This document shows, piece by piece, positions 15,873-23,257 of a DNA stretch of 64,000 nt (positions are counted from its first letter, which is position 1; each line of letters opens with the position of its first letter). The notes under the pieces were generated by a model, which saw only the letters and a list, made by a program, of their open reading frames with translations, did no database searches and was not told where the DNA came from. This DNA is from Nocardioides marmoribigeumensis (GTDB lineage Bacteria > Actinomycetota > Actinomycetes > Propionibacteriales > Nocardioidaceae). The translations under genes and the position numbers were made by a program. Location: the NCBI RefSeq assembly GCF_031458325.1, contig NZ_JAVDYG010000001.1, positions 1,488,001 through 1,552,000 on the forward strand, written 5' to 3'.

Positions 15873-17107
15873 CAGCGCACCACCAGCCGGGCGGGCACGT
15901 GCTCGAAGCCGCGCACGTTGGCGGAGTAGAAGCGCACGCAGCGCGCGTGGTCGACCTCCACGGTCGAGACCCGTCGCAGCAGGCTGTCGAGCACGACGCG
16001 GGCCTCGAGCCGCGCCAGGTTGGCGCCCAGGCAGAAGTGCCGGCCTCCCCCGAAGCTCACGATCTGCGACAGCTGGTCGTCGGGCCGGTCGAGCCGGAAC
16101 GTCTCGGGGTCGGTGAAGACGTCCTCGTCGTGGTTGGCCGAGCCCAGGGCGAGGAGCACCTGGGAGCCGGCCGGCGCCGTACGCCCGTGCAGGGTGAGAT
16201 CCTCGACCAGCAGCCGCGCGAGCAGCTGGGTGGAGGTGTCGTGGCGCAGGGTCTCCTCGATCCACCGCGGGACCAGGGCCGCGTCACCGAAGACACGGTC
16301 GCGCTGGGCGGGGTCGGCGGTGAGGTGGAACATCGCGTTGCCGAGCAGCTTGGTCGTGGTCTCGTTGCCGGCCACGACCATGAGGAACAGGAACCCGACC
16401 ACCTCGGCCTCGCTCATGCGGTCCCCGCCCTCCTGGGCGGCGAGCAGCGCGGTCGTCAGGTCGTCGGTGGGGTGCTGCTTCCGGTGGGCGACGTGCCCGC
16501 GGTAGTACTCGAACAGCTGCAGGCTCGCCTCGATGCCGGCGGGAGGCACGTCGCGCAGGCCGTCCTCGCGCATGACCAGCAGGTCGGCGAGGCGGCGCAC
16601 CTCGTCCCGGTCGGACTCCGGGACCCCGAGCATCTCGGAGATGACGTCCATCGGCACCTTGCCGGCCAGGTCGACGATCCAGTCCAGCTCGACGGTGTCA
16701 CCGGAGCGGGCGGCGCCGAGGTGGCGGTCGAGGTAGTGGTCGGTGATCCGCTGGATGCGCGGCTCGAGCTCCGCCACGCGACGCGGCGTGAAGCCCTTGG
16801 AGACCAGTCGCCGCAGCCGGGTCTGGCGCGGCGGGTCCATCGCGAGGAACGACATGACCGTGTGCGCGTGCTCGTTCCACGCGCTCGCGTCGAGGGAGAC
16901 CCCCATGCGGTTGCTGTACGCCGCGTCCGAGCGCACGGCCGCGTGCACGTCCGCGTGCCGGGACAGCACCCAGAAGTCGTGCTGCTCGTCGTGGTGGAAG
17001 GGATCCTCCCGCCGCAGCCGCGCGTAGACCGGGTAGGGGTCGTCCTGCAGCGCGTGGTCGTACGGGTCGAACACCAGGCGGGGTTCGATGGACGCCTGAC
17101 TGGACAC
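15872..17107 (-). CDS. Cytochrome P450 (CYP123-like position), first gene of the operon
   Basis: A 411-residue bacterial P450. The I helix VVAGNETTTKLLGN is near residue 240, ExxR in WIEETLRHDTSTQLLAR near 285, and the heme loop FGGGRHFCLGANLARLEA near 350. By position it matches the P450 next to cyp51-SDR in mycobacteria, so a CYP123-like identity is plausible but not proven. The GTG start at 17107 is exactly six bases after a TAACCT -10 hexamer, which suggests a leaderless mRNA. An operator palindrome overlaps the start codon. Confidence 0.9.
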   Translation of the reverse strand: MSSQASIEPRLVFDPYDHALQDDPYPVYARLRREDPFHHDEQHDFWVLSRHADVHAAVRSDAAYSNRMGVSLDASAWNEHAHTVMSFLAMDPPRQTRLRRLVSKGFTPRRVAELEPRIQRITDHYLDRHLGAARSGDTVELDWIVDLAGKVPMDVISEMLGVPESDRDEVRRLADLLVMREDGLRDVPPAGIEASLQLFEYYRGHVAHRKQHPTDDLTTALLAAQEGGDRMSEAEVVGFLFLMVVAGNETTTKLLGNAMFHLTADPAQRDRVFGDAALVPRWIEETLRHDTSTQLLARLLVEDLTLHGRTAPAGSQVLLALGSANHDEDVFTDPETFRLDRPDDQLSQIVSFGGGRHFCLGANLARLEARVVLDSLLRRVSTVEVDHARCVRFYSANVRGFEHVPARLVVR

Positions 17108-17143
17108 ATGTCCAGGTTAGAGACCACGCAGGCGTGGTGGCAA
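17100..17143 (-). promoter_or_regulatory. Leaderless promoter with overlapping operator palindrome for the P450 operon
   Basis: On the minus strand: TTGCCA (17143-17138), an 18-base spacer, TAACCT (17119-17114), then six bases to the GTG start at 17107. A perfect inverted repeat, CTGGACA-CA-TGTCCAG (17100-17115), covers the start site and the end of the -10 box. That is where a TetR-type repressor would block transcription. The TetR encoded inside the operon is the natural candidate. Confidence 0.65.
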
Positions 17144-17156
17144 GACCCTTCGTGCT

Positions 17157-17193
17157 GGTCGAGGTGGGAGACCGAAGACCGAGCCTCGAGACC
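17157..17193. repeat. REP-like imperfect palindrome
   Basis: GGTCGAGG at 17157-17164 pairs with CCTCGAGACC at 17184-17193, with one extra base in the right arm. The unit resembles the GGTCTCGAGG...CCTCGACC elements found between genes of Nocardioides-like genomes. It lies between the divergent P450 and VOC promoters. Confidence 0.5.
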
Positions 17194-17232
17194 ACCTCGC
17201 ACGTTGTCGGCGGCCGCTCCTACGGTGGGCCG

Positions 17233-17667
17233 ATGCCGTCAGTGAGACAGGTCCAGGTCACGTTCGACTGCGCGTCGCCGGAGCGGGTCGCGCGCTTCTG
17301 GTGCGAGGTGCTGGGCTATGTCGTCCCACCGCCGCCGCCGGGCGTCACGGACTGGGACGAGTTCAACCGGTCGCTGCCACCGGAGCACCAGGACTCCAGG
17401 TTCGCCTGCGTCGACCCCCAGGGCGTGGGGCCGCGGTTGTTCTTCCAGCGGGTGCCCGAGGGCAAGACCGCGAAGAACCGCGTGCACCTCGACGTGCGGG
17501 CCGCTCCCGGCCTCACGGGCGACGAACGGCTGGCCGCGCTCGAGGCCGAGTGCGCCCGCCTCGTCGCGCTCGGCGCCACACGCGTCCGGGCGCTGGAGGC
17601 CGACGGGTTCAACGACCACTGCATCGTGATGCAGGACGTCGAGGGCAACGAGTTCTGCCTGGACTGA
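17233..17667 (+). CDS. Glyoxalase/VOC superfamily protein
   Basis: A 144-residue protein with the paired beta-alpha-beta3 pattern of glyoxalase-like domains: VTFDCASPERVARFWCEVLGY at the start, FACVDPQGVGPRLFFQRVPEGKTAKNRVHLDVRA in the middle and VMQDVEGNEFCLD at the end. His and Glu at metal-ligand positions are present (HLDV, EGNEF). The reaction is unknown. TACGGT (17221-17226) lies exactly six bases before the ATG, another leaderless arrangement. Confidence 0.85.
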   Translation: MPSVRQVQVTFDCASPERVARFWCEVLGYVVPPPPPGVTDWDEFNRSLPPEHQDSRFACVDPQGVGPRLFFQRVPEGKTAKNRVHLDVRAAPGLTGDERLAALEAECARLVALGATRVRALEADGFNDHCIVMQDVEGNEFCLD

Positions 17668-17669
17668 GA

Positions 17670-17975
17670 GTCTGGGCGATCACGGCGTAGCCGGCGCTGG
17701 ACGGGTGGAACAGGTCCGCGGAGAACAGGGACGGGTCGGTCGCGAACGCCCGGGACGCCCGCTGGTCGGGGTCGGCTGGGCGGGCACGTGCGGCACCGCG
17801 CTGAGGTCGGGCGCGGGAGCGACCACCACCTCGAGGCCCCCGTCGCGCAGCTGCCGCACGGCGTCGCCGAGCGCCGACGGCCGCGTCCACGGGCACGCGG
17901 TGCGTGAGGTCGTGGGCCCCGATGACCACGACCGCCGGCGTCGGCGGATGCTCGTGCGCCCAGCAGACCAGAGGG
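17670..17975 (-). pseudogene. SGNH/GDSL hydrolase remnant, frameshifted and 5' truncated
   Basis: Pieces of an SGNH hydrolase appear in changing minus-strand frames. HEHPPTPAVVVIGAHDLTHRVP is in one frame, ALGDAVRQLRDGGLEVVVAPAPDLSAVP in the next, and FATDPSLFSADLFHPSSAGYAVIAQ in the first again. The last contains the family's catalytic Asp-x-x-His (DLFH). The N-terminal block with the nucleophile Ser (GDS) is missing, and about 30 residues seem lost between the second and third pieces. This is a decayed gene joined to the broken SnoaL-like gene upstream. Confidence 0.65.
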
Positions 17976-18036
17976 CCCAAGCGCCGTCGGGTTCGACGGT
18001 CGGCCGGTGACCGGCTGCTGAGGGTCGTCGAGACCT

Positions 18037-18390
18037 CCGGCGGCAGACCTGCGTGACGCGGAGCTCGTTGCGCACGATCTCCCCGCCGGGCCTGGTCGCC
18101 GTGTAGCGCTCGAAGCCGCAGGTGTAGGCCAGGTCGCCGCGCACGTCCGCAGCGACCAGCTCGTACTCGTAGTCCTGGCAGTCACCGAACGCGCCGGCGA
18201 CCCAGGTGATCGTGCGGTGGACGTCGTCCCAGCCGACCCGGGCGCGCACGCCCGCTCCGAAGACCGTCACCGGCTCGTCGTGCGACCAGGCGTCGATCCA
18301 CGACGCCGTGCGGCCGCTGTGCATGTCGATGCCGGTGGCGTGCTGCACCGGGAGCCATTGGTCAAGGAAGGCTTGCAGGGGTGGGGACAT
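18037..18390 (-). pseudogene. SnoaL/NTF2-like gene, 3' end lost
   Basis: About 118 residues read as an NTF2-like protein (FLDQWLPVQHATG, SWIDAWSHDEPVTVFGAGV, GWDDVHRTITWVAGAF, ELVAADVRGDLAYTCGFERYTA, VRNELRVTQVCRR). After the last strand, where a normal protein would close with a short tail, the reading frame runs into the SGNH remnant in a foreign frame. A deletion joining two genes is the simplest reading. It overlaps the upstream gene by 29 bases. It could still make a folded but extended protein. Confidence 0.55.
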
Positions 18391-18925
18391 CGGAGCCTCC
18401 GAAGGGATCGGGCAGAGCGGTGCCGCACGTGGTGCAGGAGGACTCGGTCGACGGCACGATGCCGTCGCACGCGGGGCAGAAGAACAGCCGGCGGTGCGGC
18501 GACACCGCCTGCCACAGCCCGGCGAAGTGGGTGTAGTTCCATCGGCGCTCGAACGTGCGGCGCATCGCGGCTCGGTGCTCGGGTCGGTCGAAGAAGGCGT
18601 GCGCGTCCTCGACCGTGCGCCACCAGGCGATCAGCGTGTAGTGCGGACCGTCGGCGAAGTTGCACCGGCGGATGAAGCCGGGCGCGCTTGCGAGCAGCGA
18701 GAACAGGTCGACGACCGTCCGCCAGAACTCCTCGAAGCGGCCCTCGTCGGCGAAGGTGCCCTGGAGGACGAGGATCGCTCCGGCGCTCTCAGGACCCAGG
18801 TGGGCCTCGGGGCCCTGCTGGGTGTTCAGCATCGTCGGGACGATGCGCAGCCCGTCGATGGCTGCCATCGCGGCGAGCGCCTCGGGCGGCGGAGGTCCGG
18901 TAAGCAGCGTGATGGCGAGGTTCAT
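18362..18925 (-). CDS. ABM-like (dimeric alpha-beta barrel) protein with C-terminal zinc ribbon
   Basis: A 187-residue protein. Residues 1-145 look like an antibiotic-biosynthesis-monooxygenase/dimeric alpha-beta barrel pair (GAILVLQGTFADEGRFEEFWRTVVDLFSLLASAPGFIRR; HYTLIAWWRTVEDAHAFFDRPEHRAAMRR). The last 35 residues are a zinc ribbon (CPACDGIVPSTESSCTTCG, two C-x2-C knuckles). The combination suggests a redox or heme-related enzyme with a structural or protein-binding ribbon; the function is unknown. ATG 18925 has AGGGGAG upstream. It is divergent from the TetR gene and shares its operator region. Confidence 0.72.
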   Translation of the reverse strand: MNLAITLLTGPPPPEALAAMAAIDGLRIVPTMLNTQQGPEAHLGPESAGAILVLQGTFADEGRFEEFWRTVVDLFSLLASAPGFIRRCNFADGPHYTLIAWWRTVEDAHAFFDRPEHRAAMRRTFERRWNYTHFAGLWQAVSPHRRLFFCPACDGIVPSTESSCTTCGTALPDPFGGSDVPTPASLP

Positions 18926-18946
18926 CACCGCGCTCCCCTCTTTGAT

Positions 18947-18983
18947 CCGACAATGTGTCGGGTGATCCATCTCACGGTAGGAT
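18947..18983. promoter_or_regulatory. TetR operator and leaderless promoter between divergent genes
   Basis: CCGACA-ATG-TGTCGG (18947-18961) is a perfect inverted repeat with 6-base arms. It is followed by TAGGAT (18978-18983), six bases before the GTG start of the TetR gene at 18990. The palindrome sits where the -35 box would be, so the adjacent TetR probably represses itself and the divergent ABM-type gene. Confidence 0.65.
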
Positions 18984-18989
18984 CAATTC

Positions 18990-19631
18990 GTGACCGAGGT
19001 CAAGAGCTCCCGCCCCTACTCCTCCGCCGTCCGCGACGAGCAGGCCGCCAGGACCCGGGTCCGCATCGTGCAGGCAGCCGACGACCTGTTCCGCGAGCAG
19101 GGTTACGCCCGCACGACGATGAAGCAGGTGGCTCAGCGGGCCGGCGTCGCCCGCGACACGGTCCACGCGGTGTTCGGGACCAAGGCCGCGCTCATCCCCG
19201 CGATCGTCGACCTGCGCCTCGTGCCGGACGAGTCGGTGCTCAACGTGGCCGACACCCCCGAGGGCCGCGCGGTCGCCGACGAGCCGGACCCGGCCCGCCA
19301 GCTCGAGCTGTTCGCGGACTTCATCACCCGGCTCAACGTGGCACTCCGACCCGTCGTCGAGATGATGCGCGGCGCGGCGGCTGCCGAGCCCGCGGTCGCC
19401 GAGACGCTGGCGATGCTCGAACGCAACCGTCTGGCCAACATGGAGCGCTACGTCGGCTGGTTCGCCGCGCACGGGACGCTGCGGATGAGCAAGGAGGAGG
19501 CGGCGCGCACGATGTTCGCGATCGTGAGCCCCGACGTCGGCCGCATGCTGTGCGACGAGCTCGGATGGAGCCGCGAGCAGCACGCGTCCTGGGTGGCGGA
19601 CGTGCTCGGGCGAGCTCTCCTTGCCGACTGA
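18990..19631 (+). CDS. TetR-family transcriptional regulator
   Basis: A 213-residue TetR regulator. A basic N-terminal extension precedes the helix-turn-helix (YARTTMKQVAQRAGVARDTVHAVFGTKAALIPAIV, about residues 41-75). The C-terminal domain ends in a TetR_C-like segment (EEAARTMFAIVSPDVGRMLCDELGWSREQH). The start is GTG, six bases after TAGGAT. The target is probably the palindrome just upstream, and therefore the divergent ABM-zinc-ribbon gene and itself. Confidence 0.88.
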   Translation: MTEVKSSRPYSSAVRDEQAARTRVRIVQAADDLFREQGYARTTMKQVAQRAGVARDTVHAVFGTKAALIPAIVDLRLVPDESVLNVADTPEGRAVADEPDPARQLELFADFITRLNVALRPVVEMMRGAAAAEPAVAETLAMLERNRLANMERYVGWFAAHGTLRMSKEEAARTMFAIVSPDVGRMLCDELGWSREQHASWVADVLGRALLAD

Positions 19632-19657
19632 GCGAGCCGCGCATCGATGATGGACCG

Positions 19658-20410
19658 ATGACGACCTACTCCGGCACCGACGAGTTCGCGGGTGCGACCT
19701 TCATCAGGACGAGCTTCAAGGGCGCCACGCTGCGGTTCTCCGACGTCAGCGGCGTGACGATGCGCGGCGTCGACGTCGGCGGCCTCGACATCGACAGCCA
19801 TGACCTGTTCTTCGGCAGCCTCTTCGTCAACGGCGTCGACGTGGTGCCGCTCGTGGACGCCGAGCTCGACCGGCAGTTCCCGGGCCGCGAGCTGCAGCGG
19901 GCGAAGACTCCTGACGGCCTGCGCGAGGGATGGGTGGCCGTCCAGGCCGCGTGGGAGACGACCGTGGCGGCGACGCCGCCGGCCCTGGTGGACGCCCACG
20001 TCGAGGACGAGTGGTCGCTGGCGCAGACCCTGCGACACCTCGTGCTGGCCACCGACACCTGGCTGCGCGGGGCGATCCTCGGGATCGAGCAGCCGTTCCA
20101 CGAGATCGGCCAGCTCTTCACCGGAGCCGCCGAGATGGGTGTCGACACCTCGGTCTTCCGGGTCGACCCGCCGCCCTTCGAGGAGGTGCTCGAGGTGCGG
20201 GCCGAGCGGCAGCAGATGGTGACCGACTTCCTGGCGACCGTGACTGCGGAGGTGCTCACCGAGGAGCGCAGGGACCCGTGGGGGGACGAGGGCTGGCGGC
20301 CCACCGTCGGCGACTGCGTCCGGACGATCCTGGAGGAGGAGTGGGCGCACCTGCGCTACGTCCGCCGGGACCTGGCCGTCCTGCGCGGCGCCCGGGCCAC
20401 CACGGGCTGA
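19658..20410 (+). CDS. Pentapeptide-repeat / DinB-family fusion protein
   Basis: A 250-residue protein. Residues 8-46 form pentapeptide-like repeats (FAGATFIRTSFKGATLRFSD). The rest is a DinB-type four-helix bundle with potential metal-ligand His/Asp residues (DEWSLAQTLRHLVLATDTWLRG; EEEWAHLRYVRRDL). DinB-like enzymes include thiol-dependent transferases such as mycothiol S-transferases, but no activity can be assigned. GATGAT lies six bases before the ATG. Confidence 0.8.
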   Translation: MTTYSGTDEFAGATFIRTSFKGATLRFSDVSGVTMRGVDVGGLDIDSHDLFFGSLFVNGVDVVPLVDAELDRQFPGRELQRAKTPDGLREGWVAVQAAWETTVAATPPALVDAHVEDEWSLAQTLRHLVLATDTWLRGAILGIEQPFHEIGQLFTGAAEMGVDTSVFRVDPPPFEEVLEVRAERQQMVTDFLATVTAEVLTEERRDPWGDEGWRPTVGDCVRTILEEEWAHLRYVRRDLAVLRGARATTG

Positions 20411-20426
20411 CCCGGCGCCCGCGCCC

Positions 20427-20585
20427 TCACGCGGCGAGTGCCGCCAGGACCGCACCAAGGCGCTGCTTGGCGTCGTCGGCGACCAGCCTGAGGGCCTCCG
20501 CGTCGGACAGGCCGAGCATGACGTCGGGGTCGAACGCCTCCACGATCGTCGTGTCGTCGTCGACGGCGCGCACCACGACGTTGCA
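20427..20585 (-). pseudogene. DUF302 gene remnant (C-terminal third only)
   Basis: The minus strand reads CNVVVRAVDDDTTIVEAFDPDVMLGL...LRLVADDAKQRLGAVLAALAA to a stop at 20427. This is the end of a DUF302 domain (CNVVVR, then a Met/Asp strand, then a closing helix). Upstream of the CNVVV codons the frame has no DUF302 resemblance. The 5' end is missing at 20585-20590, exactly where a plus-strand MMPL gene begins without its own 5' end. Confidence 0.65.
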
Positions 20586-20589
20586 CCAG

Positions 20590-22356
20590 GTGGTGGTCCG
20601 CTCCACCGACGGGCCGGTGACGCAGGGCCACGGCCGTGAGGTCCTGACCTCGGTGACGCGGCTCCTCCAGGACGAGCCGCGCATCGCCGACGTGGTCGCC
20701 CCGATGCCCGGCGCCACCCTCAGCCAGGACGGTCGCACGGCCGTCGTCCTGGCCGGTGCCGGGGTCGACACCAACGAGATGGTCAAGGTCGCCACCGACC
20801 TGAAGGCTCCGCTGCAGGACCTCTCCGGGGACGGGGTGGAGGTCAACCCGACCGGTGCCTCGCTGCTCTGGTCCGACTTCAACGAGGCCAACCTCCAGGC
20901 GATGATGAAGTCCGAGATGATGTCGTGGCCGGTCACCATGGCGATCCTCGTGCTCGCCTTCGGCGCCCTCGTCGCCGCCGGCCTGCCGCTGATCCTGACG
21001 CTGGCCGGCCTCGTCGCCTCGGCCGGCTCCCTCGTGCTGATCAACCACCTCGTGCCCGTCTCCACCTGGGCGATGAACTTCGCGATGATGTTCGCGCTCG
21101 CCCTCGGCATCGACTACGCGCTGTTCCTCGTCGTGCGCTACCGCGCCGCCCGGATGGGGGCCCACGAGTCCAAGCGGCAGGCGATCGCCGAGACCATGGA
21201 CACCGCGGGCAAGGCCGTGCTCCTGTCCGGCCTGACCGTGCTCGTCTCCCTCTCCGCGGTCATGCTCGTCCCGTCGCCGTCGTTCCGCTCGATGGCCGGC
21301 GGGATCATGCTCTCGGTGCTCTTCGTGCCGGCCGCGACCCTGACCCTGCTGCCGCTGGTGCTCTCCTGGCTGGACCTGCGGATCAACAAGCTCTCGCTGC
21401 CCTGGGTCCACACCGGCGAGCACCGCTCCGCCCGGTTCGCCGCGTGGGGCGAGCGCCTGTGGCGCCGTCCCGTGCTCTGGGGCCTGGCCTCGCTGGTCGT
21501 CCTCCTCGCCCTGGCCGCTCCGGTGCTCGGGCTGCGGACCGCCCTGCCGTCGATCAAGGTCCTCCGTCAGGACAGCGGCATCGCCGGCGCGATGCCCGCG
21601 ATGCCGGCCAGTGACGGTTCCGACTGGGTCCTGGTCCAGGCGGTGCCTCACACCGACCCGTCCGACCCGGCCCTGTCCGCGACCGTCGACCGGCTCCGCG
21701 CCGACCTTCCCGGCTCCGCCCTCGTCGGCGGCGCCGCGGTCGAGAACCTCGACTTCAAGGCACAGCTGGACGAGTCGACGCCGCTGGTGATCGGGGTCGT
21801 CCTCGGGCTCGGCTTCCTGTTCCTGCTCATCGCCCTGCAGGCCCCGCTGATCTCCCTGCTCGGAACGCTCGCGAGCCTGCTGTCCACCGCGGCCGCCTTC
21901 GGCGTCGCCCGCCTGGTCTTCCAGGAAGGCATGGGCGCGGGCTTCCTCGGCTTCGAGCCGCAGGGCTTCCTCGACGCCTGGGCCCCGGTGTTCTTCTTCG
22001 CGATGATGTTCGCGATCGCGATGGACTACACGGTGTTCCTGCTGGCGTCGGCCAAGGAGCACGACGAGCGCTCGGGCGACCCGCACGAGGCGATGGTCGG
22101 CGCGCTCGCACACTCCGGCCGGGTGATCTTCACCGCCGGCGCCGTCATGGTCGCGGTGTTCTTCACCTTCGCCGTGTCGGGTCCCCTGCCGCCCAAGGAG
22201 ATGGGCGTCGTGCTGGGCGTGGCCGTGCTGCTCGACGCGTTCCTCGTGCGTCTGGTCCTGCTGCCGGTGATGCTCCGACTGACCGGACGCGCAGCATGGC
22301 ACAGCCTCGCGTGGCTGCGCCGCGTCCTGCCGGACATCACGTTCTCCCACGGGTGA
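20590..22356 (+). pseudogene. MMPL-family transporter, 5' truncated
   Basis: About 589 residues of an RND/MMPL exporter, beginning inside the first periplasmic domain (VVVRSTDGPVTQGHGREVL). It continues through two membrane halves with the intramembrane Asp motifs GIDYALFLVVRYR (first half) and AMDYTVFLLASAKEHDE (second half). The first transmembrane helix and about 100 N-terminal residues are absent, and no start codon with a plausible leader exists. The normal length is about 700 residues. With the DUF302 fragment it marks a deletion that removed the 5' ends and promoters of two divergent genes. An internal start could still yield protein. Confidence 0.75.
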
Positions 22357-22477
22357 GCAGGGGCCGACCTCAGGGCGCCCGTCGCGCGAGCACCTCACCG
22401 TGCCGCCGGCGGGCGCCCTCGTCGTGCCGGGTGCCCGCGCGCTCCGGCGTCGTACGCCGCGGCGACGTCGGCGCCGC

Positions 22478-23257
22478 TCACCAGCCCGGCGGCAGCTGGG
22501 TGAAGTCGGGCTCGCGCCGCTCGAGGAACGCGGTGAGCGCCTCGGTGTTGGCGGGTCCGCCCATCAACTCGGCGAAGGCGGCGTCCTCCCGGTCCCGCGC
22601 CTCGCGTACGGCGGCCCGCCACGGCTCCGCCATCGTGCGCTTGACCGCCACGAGGGACGAGATCGGCCGGGCCGCCAGCAGCGTGGCGTGACGCAGGGCC
22701 TCCTCGAGCAGCGACTCCGGCGGGCACACGCGCCAGACCAGGCCCATCCGCTGAGCCTCCTCGGCGCCGACCCACTCGGCGGAGAGCAGCATCCACGCGG
22801 CGTTCTGGCGCCCGACGAGCAGCGGCAGGAGCAGGCTCGAGGCCGCCTCGGGGGCGACGCCGAGGCTGGTGAACGGGCACTTGAGCCGCGCCTCGGAGGA
22901 CATGAACGCCAGGTCGGCGAACCCGAGGATCGTCGCCCCGATGCCGAGCCCCAGCCCGTTGACCGCACAGACCAGCGGCTTGGGGAAGTCGACCAGGGCG
23001 TCGACCAGCCCGGGGAAGCCGGACCCCGCCAGCGACCCGTCCGCGAGCTGGGCCATCTCGACCAGGTCGGTGCCGGCGCAGAAGGCGCGTCCCGCGCCGG
23101 TCAGCACGACCACGGCGACCGAGTCGTCAGCCGCAGCCTCACGCACGGCCGCCGTCGTGGCGGCGTAGAGCTCGTTGTCGAAGGCGTTGAGCGCGTCGGG
23201 CCGGTTGAGCGTCAACGTGCGCACGCGCGCCTGGTCGTCGGTCAGCAGCACGGTCAC
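22478..23257 (-). CDS. Enoyl-CoA hydratase/isomerase family protein
   Basis: A 259-residue crotonase-fold enzyme. NRPDALNAFDNELY is near residue 20, the oxyanion-hole segment AGAGRAFCAGTDL appears as TGAGRAFCAGTDLVEM near 60, and the second oxyanion stretch is AVNGLGLGIGATI near 100. SLGVAPEAASSLLLPLLVG carries the usual position of one catalytic Glu. GTG 23257 is chosen because it overlaps the stop of the preceding gene by four bases. It is the last gene of the FMO operon and probably performs a beta-oxidation step or isomerisation. Confidence 0.9.
   Translation of the reverse strand: MTVLLTDDQARVRTLTLNRPDALNAFDNELYAATTAAVREAAADDSVAVVVLTGAGRAFCAGTDLVEMAQLADGSLAGSGFPGLVDALVDFPKPLVCAVNGLGLGIGATILGFADLAFMSSEARLKCPFTSLGVAPEAASSLLLPLLVGRQNAAWMLLSAEWVGAEEAQRMGLVWRVCPPESLLEEALRHATLLAARPISSLVAVKRTMAEPWRAAVREARDREDAAFAELMGGPANTEALTAFLERREPDFTQLPPGW

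Noticed and set aside
12937-16116. A plus-strand open frame of over 1000 codons opposite the P450 operon
   Set aside because: It is antisense to cyp51, ferredoxin, SDR and NTF2-like genes with excellent family motifs. Its translation is His/Gly/Arg/Leu-rich with no domain, a usual artefact at this GC content.
17720-18010. A possible plus-strand small gene in the SnoaL/SGNH remnant
   Set aside because: It reads as the antisense of the SGNH remnant, with no ribosome site and no family resemblance.
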